DNA from: Prevotella sp. CAG:732
GTDB lineage: Bacteria; Bacteroidota; Bacteroidia; Bacteroidales; Bacteroidaceae
Direction: 5' to 3'
NCBI GenBank assembly: GCA_000436035.1
Contig: FR893275.1
Coordinates: 1-30,582, forward strand
Length of the DNA: 30,582 nt
The notes beneath the pieces were generated by a model. It was not told the origin of the DNA. It ran no database searches and worked only from the letters and a program-made list of their open reading frames with translations. Position numbers and translations under genes: made by a program. Shown here one piece after another: positions 24,836-30,582 of the stretch; position 1 is the first letter of the stretch, and each line of letters begins with the position of its first letter.

Positions 24836-25582
24836 TTGTGGCTGTTCTTCAAGGAAGCCCATGAGTGCTATCAGACGGAAGTCATAGGATGCGGTAAACT
24901 ATATCACCGCTACAAAAAGGACTTTCTCAACAGCCATTCCTATACGGACTGCCAGTATGCGGCAGGAAAGAACGAGCACAAGAAGAACTTCTACATCATG
25001 GAGGAGTTTCTTGAAGAACGTGAGGATTTGGTAGTCATATTCTTTACCAAAGTGGATTTCGAGTATCATGACTACAAGGCTCTTCATCACAAGTTCAACA
25101 CCACGGAGCCGCCTCCAAATGGTCAGTATCTCCATGGTAAACCACCGTCAATATTACAAACAGCACAAGAAACCAAACCGAAACAGGACTTTCAATGTTA
25201 CTTTGATTCTACTCAGTTGAACCTCATTGCGCGCCATGCCAATGAGGTTCATTTGTTCTCAGCCGATGTGTCGGAAGAGGATATGCGAAAACTCTTCTCG
25301 TGCCAAGTTTGCAAGCAGCTAAAGGCGAGAAGTAACAGACGTGTGGCATTCTTCTTTGACATGCTCTGCAGCAAGAACTTGATTTGCAAGCAATGGCAAT
25401 CGGTCATTGCCAAGCATAAACTCATCCTGTCTTCATCAACAGACAAGCCACTTACAACAACCAAGCTGTCCTCAGCAACCAGTGATGCCAAAAGTACCAA
25501 CGCCAGTATCTATGAGGCTATCCGCAAGAAAGTGCAAGAAATAGCAGAATGCGGTAAAAATGATAGCAAGGACACCATCTGA
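24836..25582 (+). CDS. Cys/His-rich element protein of unknown function, likely missing its true start
   Basis: The frame is open from about 24710, but the first conventional start in it is TTG at 24836, which leaves out a conserved-looking CNECTFANGVGGICGT segment. The natural protein therefore probably starts at ATG 24715 in another frame and is broken by a one-base shift, or uses +1 frameshifting. Not recognised as a named family. The N-terminal half has several Cys (CYQ, IGCGKLYHRY, TDCQYAAG) suggesting a zinc-binding domain, and a helical FYIMEEFLEERED segment follows. The C-terminal half carries CQVCKQLKAR and a Ser/Thr-rich end. Position between integrase and excisionase-like gene is typical of Bacteroidota elements. 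Confidence 0.6.
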   Translation: MWLFFKEAHECYQTEVIGCGKLYHRYKKDFLNSHSYTDCQYAAGKNEHKKNFYIMEEFLEEREDLVVIFFTKVDFEYHDYKALHHKFNTTEPPPNGQYLHGKPPSILQTAQETKPKQDFQCYFDSTQLNLIARHANEVHLFSADVSEEDMRKLFSCQVCKQLKARSNRRVAFFFDMLCSKNLICKQWQSVIAKHKLILSSSTDKPLTTTKLSSATSDAKSTNASIYEAIRKKVQEIAECGKNDSKDTI

Positions 25583-25625
25583 CAGATGAAAACCTTGACA
25601 GTTGGCTTGATAGTCGGTTGACAGT
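25580..25625 (+). repeat. TTGACAGT direct repeats before the excisionase-like gene
   Basis: TTGACAGT at 25595-25602, TTGATAGT at 25607-25614 and TTGACAGT at 25618-25625, with a related CTGACAG at 25579-25585. Spacing is 11-12 bases, about one helical turn, so a protein could bind all on one face of the helix. Confidence 0.55.
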
Positions 25626-25661
25626 CAAGCGCCCTTCCATCCGATTGGGCAGAAATGCCCT

Positions 25662-25701
25662 TACCTTTGCCCTCCGTAATCAGAAACCTGGTTATGGAGG
25701 G
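25662..25701 (+). promoter_or_regulatory. -7 box and hairpin leader of the excisionase-like gene
   Basis: TACCTTTG (25662-25669) fits TAnnTTTG. Just before it GGGCA and TGCCC pair (25647-25660). Just after it CCCTCCGTAA (25670-25679) pairs with TTATGGAGGG (25692-25701) over 10 bp with one mismatch, so the transcript would begin in a hairpin. Confidence 0.5.
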
Positions 25702-25739
25702 CGACCTCGTTATGTGTAACGATAAATAAAATTACGACA

Positions 25740-26204
25740 ATGATTGGACAGACAACAAATCAGGCAAACAATCCGCCAAAGGATGGTGCGATACTACCGC
25801 CAACGATAGACGTGGATAAACACGAGTTGACAGAACAAGAACTGGCAGACATGACACCAATGAGACTTGCCGAGCGCATTCAACAGATGGAAGAAGCATT
25901 CAAGCTGCTTGGACCAGTGGAGGATGTGCTGAACCGCATCAAGTGCTTGGAGAAATGGCTCTTTGCAGGAAAAGACGTGCTCACCCTTGACGAGGCAAGC
26001 GTATTCCTTGACGCTTCAAAGAGTCAGCTTTACAAACTGACACGTACCTTTGCCATTCCCCATTACAAGCCAAACGGCAAGACCATCTATTTCAGCAAGG
26101 AAGAACTGGTGGAATGGATCAAGAAGCACCCTGTGAAAACAAAAGACGTGTATGAGCAGGATGCCATACGCTATGTGATGAACAAACCCTTGAAGAGCAG
26201 ATGA
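25740..26204 (+). CDS. Helix-turn-helix excisionase-like protein
   Basis: A 154-residue protein with a MerR/excisionase-type HTH_17 domain in the C-terminal half: VLTLDEASVFLDASKSQLYK, then PHYKPNGKTIYFSKEELVEW, where the short wing ends in the typical W. The N-terminal 80 residues are polar and partly coiled (ELADMTPMRLAERIQQMEEA), likely for oligomerisation. In Bacteroidota elements such proteins steer the integrase toward excision and may activate the downstream operon. Its stop overlaps the start of the RepA-like gene (ATGA at 26201-26204), indicating translational coupling. The upstream repeats are its likely binding sites. Confidence 0.8.
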   Translation: MIGQTTNQANNPPKDGAILPPTIDVDKHELTEQELADMTPMRLAERIQQMEEAFKLLGPVEDVLNRIKCLEKWLFAGKDVLTLDEASVFLDASKSQLYKLTRTFAIPHYKPNGKTIYFSKEELVEWIKKHPVKTKDVYEQDAIRYVMNKPLKSR

Positions 26205-27319
26205 CGATGGAAGACATGAACGACATGAGCCTCTTTGAAGGCGCAGCGGACAATGCTGATTTGTTGGAAAAGTTGCTGAAGGCATCGCTTATCCATGCGG
26301 ATGAGACCTACCAGACACCGCCACAGATAATATGGGTGGACAACTCGACCATAGCCACGCTTGGCAACTTCAGTGCCTCCACAGGCAAGGCGAAGAGCCG
26401 AAAGACGTTCAACGTGTCCGCTTTGGTTGCTGCCTCGCTTGCTAACGGAAAGGTGCTGCAATATACGGCAAAACTACCCGATGACAAGCGTAAGATACTC
26501 TACGTTGATACGGAGCAGAGCCGTTTCCACTGTCACAGCGTGATGCAGCGCATCCTCCGGCTTGCAGGATTGCCCGACAACATGAACAGTGAGAACCTTG
26601 TGTTCTTCGGACTGCGAGAGTACAGTCCCAACCTCAGACTGCGACTGATAGAATATGCCTTGCAGACGCAAAAGGGCTTTGGCTTGGTCATCATTGACGG
26701 CATAAGGGACTTGATGCTCGACATCAACAATCCGAGCGAGTCCGTCCATATCATCAACAAACTGATGCAGTGGTCAAGCCGCTATGACCTGCACATCCAT
26801 TGCGTCTTGCACCTGAATAAGGGTGATGACAATGTAAGAGGTCACATTGGCACGGAACTCAGCAACAAGGCAGAGACGGTACTGGTGATAAGTAAGAGCA
26901 ATTCGATGGCGAATGTGAGTGAAGTGAAACCGCTCAACATCCGAGACAAGGACTTTGTCCCTTTTGCGTTTCAAATAAATAAGGAGGGATTGCCAGAGAT
27001 TGCCAAAGACTATGTGGTTGACTCTACCACAGCCAAACAGCCTAAGATGACAATAGCCGACATTACCGATGAGCAGCATGACAAGGCACTTGGAATGGCT
27101 TTCGGCAAGAAAGTGGTGTCAGGTTATGAGAATGTGATAAACGCATTGACGAAAGGATATACAACTATTGGTTTTGCCAGAGGTAGAACAGTGATGTCAA
27201 AGTTGCTGACCTTCCTATTGAAGAGCAAACTGGTGGTGAAGTGTGGCAATAACGAGTATTGCAGAATGAAGGATTATCCTTCGCTTCCGCTGCTTGAAGA
27301 GCAGGAGGTGAAGAAGTGA
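26201..27319 (+). CDS. RepA-like AAA/RecA-fold ATPase of an integrative element
   Basis: A 372-residue ATPase. The nucleotide-binding segment is STGKAKSRKTF (residues 60-70), a form of Walker A with Arg before Lys-Thr; Walker B is LVIIDGIRDL (162-171, Asp 166). LYVDTEQSRFHCH (100-112) and HCVLHLNKGDDNVRGHIGTE match RecA-like motifs of RepA/DnaB-type helicases (AAA_25). A C-terminal winged-helix-like part (TIGFARGRTVMSKLLTFLL) follows. These proteins act as hexameric helicases for plasmid or element replication. It overlaps the HTH gene by four bases and is followed by an iteron-like region and a primase-like gene, so this trio probably forms the element's replication module. Confidence 0.8.
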   Translation: MTMEDMNDMSLFEGAADNADLLEKLLKASLIHADETYQTPPQIIWVDNSTIATLGNFSASTGKAKSRKTFNVSALVAASLANGKVLQYTAKLPDDKRKILYVDTEQSRFHCHSVMQRILRLAGLPDNMNSENLVFFGLREYSPNLRLRLIEYALQTQKGFGLVIIDGIRDLMLDINNPSESVHIINKLMQWSSRYDLHIHCVLHLNKGDDNVRGHIGTELSNKAETVLVISKSNSMANVSEVKPLNIRDKDFVPFAFQINKEGLPEIAKDYVVDSTTAKQPKMTIADITDEQHDKALGMAFGKKVVSGYENVINALTKGYTTIGFARGRTVMSKLLTFLLKSKLVVKCGNNEYCRMKDYPSLPLLEEQEVKK

Positions 27320-27329
27320 GGATGAAGCG

Positions 27330-27466
27330 AAAATCACTTCAAAAACCACTTCATTCACCTCGGTGTATATATAATAGTAGAACGGACGGATTTTGTGAAG
27401 TGGCATCATATTTAACTACAAAATGACTTCACAAAACCGTTCATTCACTCTGGTGTATATATAATA
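27330..27466. repeat. 90-bp-spaced direct repeats with inverted repeats (iteron-like, candidate origin)
   Basis: Two 47-base copies (27330-27376 and 27420-27466) share CTTCA...TTCATTCAC and end identically in GGTGTATATATAATA. Between them TTTTGTGAAGT (27393-27403) is the exact reverse complement of ACTTCACAAAA (27425-27435), and GAACGG faces CCGTTC outside these arms. CACTTCA-type heptamers recur in both orientations. The AT-rich ends could melt. It lies exactly between the RepA-like and primase-like genes. Confidence 0.6.
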
Positions 27467-27497
27467 AGCGCACGAATGAACAAAAAATGAATGAAAG

Positions 27498-28406
27498 ATG
27501 AACATACAACAAGCAAAGGAAATCAAACTCACGGACTATCTGAGCGCATTGGGACATCAGCCCAAACGATGCAGCAAGTCCACATCTTATTATCTGTCGC
27601 CATTGCATGCGGAGACAAAGCCATCGTTCAAGGTGAACTTCAGCCGAAACCAATGGTATGACTTTGCTCTTGGCAAGGGTGGCAACATCATTGCTCTTGC
27701 CCAACTTCTCTACAATACGGATGATGTGGGTGCTGCATTGCAGCATATAACAGCGGACATGAACAACCCAAAGTCCACAAAGGCAAAACCTCCCATACCG
27801 ACACAAGTAGAGACAAACAAAATGGACAAGGTACATATCCAAGACTTGTCCTACCCTGTGCTTATGTCGTATCTGCGTTCACGCCATGTGGATGCGGACA
27901 TGGGTAAACGCTATTGCAAGGAGATCTGGTACACGTTTAAGGGCAAGCGGTATTTTGGCATAGCCTTTCCAAATAACCGGGATGGGTATGAACTGCGTAA
28001 CCCATATTATAAAGGTTGTTTGGGCGAGAAAGACATATCCTTGATACATTCACAGCAAGTTGGAGTGCAGGACAGATGCTGCATCTTCGAGGGGTTTATG
28101 GACTTTCTTTCGTACAAGACTTTGGAAAAGCGAGGCGACAATGTGATTTGCATACAAGAGCCATGTGATTATATTTTACTGAACTCCATCAGTAGCCTTG
28201 GGAAATGCATGGAACGATTGGCGTGTTACACTGCTATCCATTGTTATCTTGATAATGACCAAGCAGGAACGGTGGCTGCCCATACAATCATGGACTGTTA
28301 TCAAAACAGGGCAATCAACGAATCCATAAGATATGCAGAATACAAGGATGTCAATGATTATCTTATCGGCAGAAAATCCATTATTCCGCATAAAGAGGAT
28401 GTATAA
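27498..28406 (+). CDS. Toprim/CHC2-like primase of an integrative element
   Basis: A 302-residue protein. The N-terminal part is a CHC2-type primase domain without its zinc ligands: YYLSPLHAETKPSFKVNF, then WYDFALGKGGN, where the usual Cys residues are Ser, Asp and Leu but His and the fold-defining residues remain. This form is usual in Bacteroidota elements. The C-terminal Toprim domain has Glu in CIFEGFMDF (E198) and the DxD in CYLDNDQAG (252-254). It likely makes primers for element replication or conjugal complementary-strand synthesis. The end EYKDVNDYLIGRK is repeated in diverged form at 30052-30102, after the AbiE cassette. A perfect hairpin follows its stop. Confidence 0.82.
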   Translation: MNIQQAKEIKLTDYLSALGHQPKRCSKSTSYYLSPLHAETKPSFKVNFSRNQWYDFALGKGGNIIALAQLLYNTDDVGAALQHITADMNNPKSTKAKPPIPTQVETNKMDKVHIQDLSYPVLMSYLRSRHVDADMGKRYCKEIWYTFKGKRYFGIAFPNNRDGYELRNPYYKGCLGEKDISLIHSQQVGVQDRCCIFEGFMDFLSYKTLEKRGDNVICIQEPCDYILLNSISSLGKCMERLACYTAIHCYLDNDQAGTVAAHTIMDCYQNRAINESIRYAEYKDVNDYLIGRKSIIPHKEDV

Positions 28407-28452
28407 AACGATAATTTTCTACGGAGAAAGTCAATATTCTCCGTAGAAAACT
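28406..28452. repeat. Hairpin repeat, copy 1 (left of the AbiE cassette)
   Basis: TTTTCTACGGAGAA (28415-28428) and TTCTCCGTAGAAAA (28437-28450) form a perfect 14-bp stem with an 8-base loop, preceded by AAAACGATA. The same element, with different loop bases, returns at 30371-30419. It directly follows the primase gene and may also end its transcript. Confidence 0.85.
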
Positions 28453-28492
28453 ATATTTTGCGTGATTTTTGCGTAGATTTCCGTACAAACAT

Positions 28493-28523
28493 ACTACATT
28501 TTTGAAAATATGTAGTAACTTTG
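28493..28523 (+). promoter_or_regulatory. AbiE promoter and operator
   Basis: ACTACAT (28493-28499) and ATGTAGT (28510-28516) form an inverted repeat whose right arm runs into the -7 box TAACTTTG (28516-28523). AbiEi antitoxins of the family repress their own promoters through such repeats, so an autoregulatory operator is a natural reading. Confidence 0.6.
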
Positions 28524-28536
28524 TACAGAATTAAAG

Positions 28537-29121
28537 ATGCAAATCATGGAAAAGCGTATGACAAATCCAAAATCTGAAGGCTATATCTCTGCAAAAGATA
28601 TGGCAGGAAGAGCTGCATACTATAAAGTATTGCAAGCCGCCAAGAATGGCGAACTCACCAGAATAAAAAGAGGTGTGTATGCAACCGATGACCATTTGGC
28701 AAGTCAAATGCTTGATGTGGAAAAGGTTGTTCCTGGTGGTGTGTTGTGTCTGTATTCCGCTTGGTCACATTATCAGTTGACTACACAGGTACCACAAGAA
28801 TATTGTCTTGCAATAAAAAGAGGCCGAAAAATCACCCTTCCAGATTATCCCCCAATTACACTATACCATTGGAGTGATACCGCCTTTAACCTTGGAATTA
28901 CGAATACAGAGATTGAGGGTTTCAAGGTGAGGATATATGACGTGGAGAAATGTGTCTGTGATGCAGTAAAGTATAGAAACAAAATCGGCATAGATGTCTG
29001 TACGGAGATTATAAAGGAATATCTGAAACGCAGAGATCGTAATGTCAGCAAACTGATGAAATATGCCTCACAACTGAGAGTTGCCAAAACATTGGGAACA
29101 TATCTACAAATGGAACTATAA
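28537..29121 (+). CDS. abiEi: Type IV toxin-antitoxin AbiEi family antitoxin/repressor
   Basis: A 194-residue protein (ATGs at 28546 and 28558 are also possible starts). The N-terminal winged-helix is YISAKDMAGRAAYYKVLQAA, then GELTRIKRGVYA, the DNA-binding domain of AbiEi. The C-terminal antitoxin domain has VLCLYSAWSHYQLTTQVP, VRIYDVEKCVCDAVKYRNK and a helical end. AbiEi represses the operon and counters the AbiEii nucleotidyltransferase. The gene is 10 bases from abiEii and shares its promoter. Flanking hairpin repeats and a primase scar show it came in as a cassette. Confidence 0.88.
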   Translation: MQIMEKRMTNPKSEGYISAKDMAGRAAYYKVLQAAKNGELTRIKRGVYATDDHLASQMLDVEKVVPGGVLCLYSAWSHYQLTTQVPQEYCLAIKRGRKITLPDYPPITLYHWSDTAFNLGITNTEIEGFKVRIYDVEKCVCDAVKYRNKIGIDVCTEIIKEYLKRRDRNVSKLMKYASQLRVAKTLGTYLQMEL

Positions 29122-29131
29122 AATAATAAAT

Positions 29132-29986
29132 ATGACAACGAAGAATTATGCTCGCTCGGTAAGAGCGAAACTGCTTAATATATCGAAAGAAGAGAATGTC
29201 TTCTACCAATCGATATTGACACGATACTTTCAGGAGCGTCTGTTGTACCGTCTGTCGGTAAGTCCATACAAAGAACGCTTTATATTGAAAGGTGGTGCAT
29301 TACTGTATGCCCATGAGCATTTGAAAGCAAGACCAACATTGGACATAGATTTCCTTGGTCAACAGATTAGCCGTGAGTTGGACAATATCAAGGAGACATT
29401 CAGAAATTTATGCGACATAGAATGTCCGGAAGACGGAGTTGTCTTTGAAAAGGACAGCATTAGCGTAGAAGAAATCACTCTCAAAAAAGAATATAATGGT
29501 GTGCGAGTGCATGTCAAGGTAGGACTTGACACGGCAAGCCAAGTTATTTCCATGGATGTAGGCTTTGGCGACATCATAACTCCTGCACCCGTTGACCTTT
29601 CTTATCCGGTGTTGCTGGACACATTACCAGAAGTTGACATCTTGGCTTACTCTTTAGAGACCGTGGTGGCTGAAAAGTATCAGGCAATGATAGACCATGC
29701 GACAGAGAACAGCCGCATGAAAGACTTCTTTGATGTGTACAGAATACTAAAAGCAGGAAATATTGACTTGGACACATTGCAAGAAGCCATCACAGCCACG
29801 TTTGAGAATAGAGGCACCGCCATCTCTACGGAATATAGCCTTTTCGAGGATTCTTTTGCGACAGATGCCAAACGAAATATTATGTGGAATAGTTATTTGA
29901 AGAAAATCAAATTCAAGGAGCCACTAACCTTCCAAGAAGTTTGGACATATATCACACAGGAACTGAAACAATACATGGAAAAATAA
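29132..29986 (+). CDS. abiEii: Type IV toxin-antitoxin AbiEii nucleotidyltransferase toxin
   Basis: Start at MTTKNYARSV (ATG 29132), 10 bases after the antitoxin stop; an upstream in-frame ATG would overlap abiEi. The 284-residue protein has the DNA polymerase beta-like nucleotidyltransferase motif: LKGGALLYAHEHL with Gly-Gly at 54-55, then TLDIDF with Asp 71 and 73. ETVVAEKYQAMI and RMKDFFDVY are the later conserved blocks (Lys and Asp). Toxins of this family transfer nucleotides onto tRNA or other targets, causing growth arrest; AbiE systems give abortive phage defence and stabilise mobile elements. Complete. A strong terminator follows at 30008. Confidence 0.9.
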   Translation: MTTKNYARSVRAKLLNISKEENVFYQSILTRYFQERLLYRLSVSPYKERFILKGGALLYAHEHLKARPTLDIDFLGQQISRELDNIKETFRNLCDIECPEDGVVFEKDSISVEEITLKKEYNGVRVHVKVGLDTASQVISMDVGFGDIITPAPVDLSYPVLLDTLPEVDILAYSLETVVAEKYQAMIDHATENSRMKDFFDVYRILKAGNIDLDTLQEAITATFENRGTAISTEYSLFEDSFATDAKRNIMWNSYLKKIKFKEPLTFQEVWTYITQELKQYMEK

Positions 29987-30007
29987 CAGTTCACCAAGAA
30001 TTTGCCA

Positions 30008-30034
30008 AGCTCTCCGTTTCGGAGGGCTTTTTTT
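30008..30034 (+). terminator. Terminator of the AbiE operon
   Basis: AGCTCTCCG and CGGAGGGCT pair around a TTT loop (one mismatch) and seven T follow. It starts 22 bases after the abiEii stop. Confidence 0.9.
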
Positions 30035-30046
30035 ATGCCCTTTTCA

Positions 30047-30102
30047 TAAGCAAAGATTATAAGGATGTAAACGATTGTCTAATAGGGAGAAAGAAAGCAT
30101 GA
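30047..30102 (+). pseudogene. 3' remnant of a second Toprim primase gene
   Basis: The frame ending in TGA at 30100-30102 reads KDYKDVNDCLIGRKKA, matching EYKDVNDYLIGRK at the end of the primase gene (27498-28406). Over 39 aligned bases about nine differ, and most changes are silent third-position ones, so the two came from functional but diverged primase genes. It is about 17 codons long and lacks a start. Its stop overlaps the start of the small membrane protein (ATGA). Confidence 0.75.
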
Positions 30103-30350
30103 GGGAAGCAAAAGTGGAATATGACGATATAGCGGATATACACTGGTGGATGGTGGATCATATTCACTATCTGCCAGCCATGATATATGCTGTATTGTTG
30201 ATAGATATAGTATCAATCGTTGTCATCATCAAACATAGCAAGGGGCTGGAGCAAGACGAGGTATTGGAACGATTGAAGATAGGATGCAGTGTGGCAGTGT
30301 TCCTGCTTGGGATGCTGTTGGTGTATTATATAGCATATCTGTTTTGGTAA
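30099..30350 (+). CDS. Small two-helix membrane protein
   Basis: Starts at MREAKVEYDD (ATG 30099), overlapping the primase-remnant stop by four bases; this coupling to a primase end argues for this start over the TTG at 30075. The 83-residue product has an acidic N-terminus, a first membrane helix (PAMIYAVLLIDIVSIVVII), a charged loop (KHSKGLEQDEVLERLKIG) and a second helix (VAVFLLGMLLVYYIAYLFW) running to the end. No family is recognised. It was probably the gene next to primase before the AbiE cassette arrived. Confidence 0.65.
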   Translation: MREAKVEYDDIADIHWWMVDHIHYLPAMIYAVLLIDIVSIVVIIKHSKGLEQDEVLERLKIGCSVAVFLLGMLLVYYIAYLFW

Positions 30351-30370
30351 GGTGATATGGGAAAGTTTGA

Positions 30371-30419
30371 AAAACGATAGTTTTCTACGGAGAATATTCA
30401 TTTTCTCCGCAGAAAACTG
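30371..30419. repeat. Hairpin repeat, copy 2 (right of the AbiE cassette)
   Basis: GTTTTCTACGGAGAA (30380-30394) pairs with TTCTCCGCAGAAAAC (30403-30417), one mismatch, 8-base loop, again preceded by AAAACGATA. It separates the membrane-protein gene from the convergent HigA-like gene, whose stop codon lies in it, so a bidirectional terminator role is likely. Confidence 0.85.
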
Positions 30420-30582
30420 TTGTATTGAATTTGGATGTTCAGAAGCAATGAAGCAGGAATCCCCATAACTGATTCTATCTGTAAAGCCATTTCTGTGGAT
30501 AGTTGTCTTTTCCCAGAAATTGTTTCATTTAAAGCTATCAATTCGATATTAGCTTTTTCTGACAATTGCTCTACAGACAGTC
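30398..30582 (-). CDS. HigA/VapI-like XRE antitoxin, N-terminus beyond the window
   Basis: On the minus strand the last 60 codons read LSVEQLSEKANIELIALNET, ISGKRQLSTEMALQIESVMG, IPASLLLNIQIQYN and SFLRRK, then TGA at 30398. This is the HTH of HigA-type antitoxins (compare the family pattern I.NGKR..T...AL.LE...G.....WLN.Q..Y). The start is off the right edge, where a HigB-like toxin would be expected. The last six residues are encoded by the hairpin repeat, so the natural tail may have been replaced. Confidence 0.75.
   Translation of the reverse strand, partial: LSVEQLSEKANIELIALNETISGKRQLSTEMALQIESVMGIPASLLLNIQIQYNSFLRRK

Larger units (their letters stand above)
22340..30582. mobile_element. 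Integrative (probably mobilizable) element, left end to beyond the window
   Basis: Integrase, excisionase-like HTH, RepA-like ATPase and Toprim primase-like genes stand in this order on one strand, the plan of NBU-like and related mobilizable elements of Bacteroidota. AbiE toxin-antitoxin and HigA-like antitoxin genes are typical cargo. The left end should lie between 22140 and 22496, near the arm-type repeats. No tRNA gene or clear core attachment repeat is visible, and mobilization genes are not in the window. The exact left limit is a guess. Confidence 0.72.

Noticed and set aside
27361..27376. TATATATAATA as a sigma-70 type promoter
   Set aside because: Bacteroidota promoters use TAnnTTTG; the stretch is part of a repeat and fits an AT-rich origin segment better.

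Overview
The window looks like chromosomal DNA of a gut or oral Bacteroidota, most likely a Prevotella/Segatella-type genome. The reasons are promoter boxes of the TAnnTTTG type with few Shine-Dalgarno sequences, secreted proteins with Prevotella-style C-terminal tails (for example YSVNGQRL and VYNMNGQLV), an S46 dipeptidyl-peptidase, and a Bacteroidota-type integrated element. No rRNA, tRNA or CRISPR array was seen. All calls come from reading the sequence. No database search was run.

Layout, left part (1-22140, host-like): the 3' part of an S46 peptidase (+) with tandem terminator hairpins; a secreted CotH-kinase-like protein (-) followed by a small peptide gene; a secreted GH2-like glycosidase (-); an operon of a DUF4143 ATPase and a GIY-YIG nuclease (-) behind a four-half-site operator; a dead AraC fragment; a DEAD-box RNA helicase (-); a DUF3843-like protein (+) with a possibly pseudoknotted leader; a secreted esterase (-); a LOG-family protein (+) convergent with a GH27 alpha-galactosidase (-); an orphan XRE regulator and a second DUF4143 ATPase (-); a BspA-type leucine-rich repeat surface protein (-); and a small HEPN-like gene with a zinc-ribbon gene (-). 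The carbohydrate enzymes do not form a classical PUL, since no SusC/SusD pair is present.

Right part (about 22340 to the end): an integrative, probably mobilizable element. It has a very large tyrosine integrase with four arm-type DNA-binding repeats, a Cys-rich protein of unknown function, an excisionase-like HTH protein, a RepA-like ATPase, an iteron-like intergenic region and a Toprim primase-like protein. An AbiEi/AbiEii toxin-antitoxin cassette follows, then a scar of a second primase 3' end, a small membrane protein, and a HigA-like antitoxin running off the right edge. The RepA-like/iteron/primase block suggests autonomous or transfer-linked replication after excision. Mobilization genes and the right attachment site would lie outside the window.

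Most notable: the four-arm integrase with many GTAACAA-type repeats in front of it; the AbiE cassette bracketed by two copies of a 14-15 bp-stem hairpin plus a diverged primase remnant; the 90-bp-spaced repeats between the RepA-like and primase genes; the ATPase/GIY-YIG operon with a symmetrical operator; and a 78-bp promoter repeat shared by the GH27 gene and the second ATPase gene.
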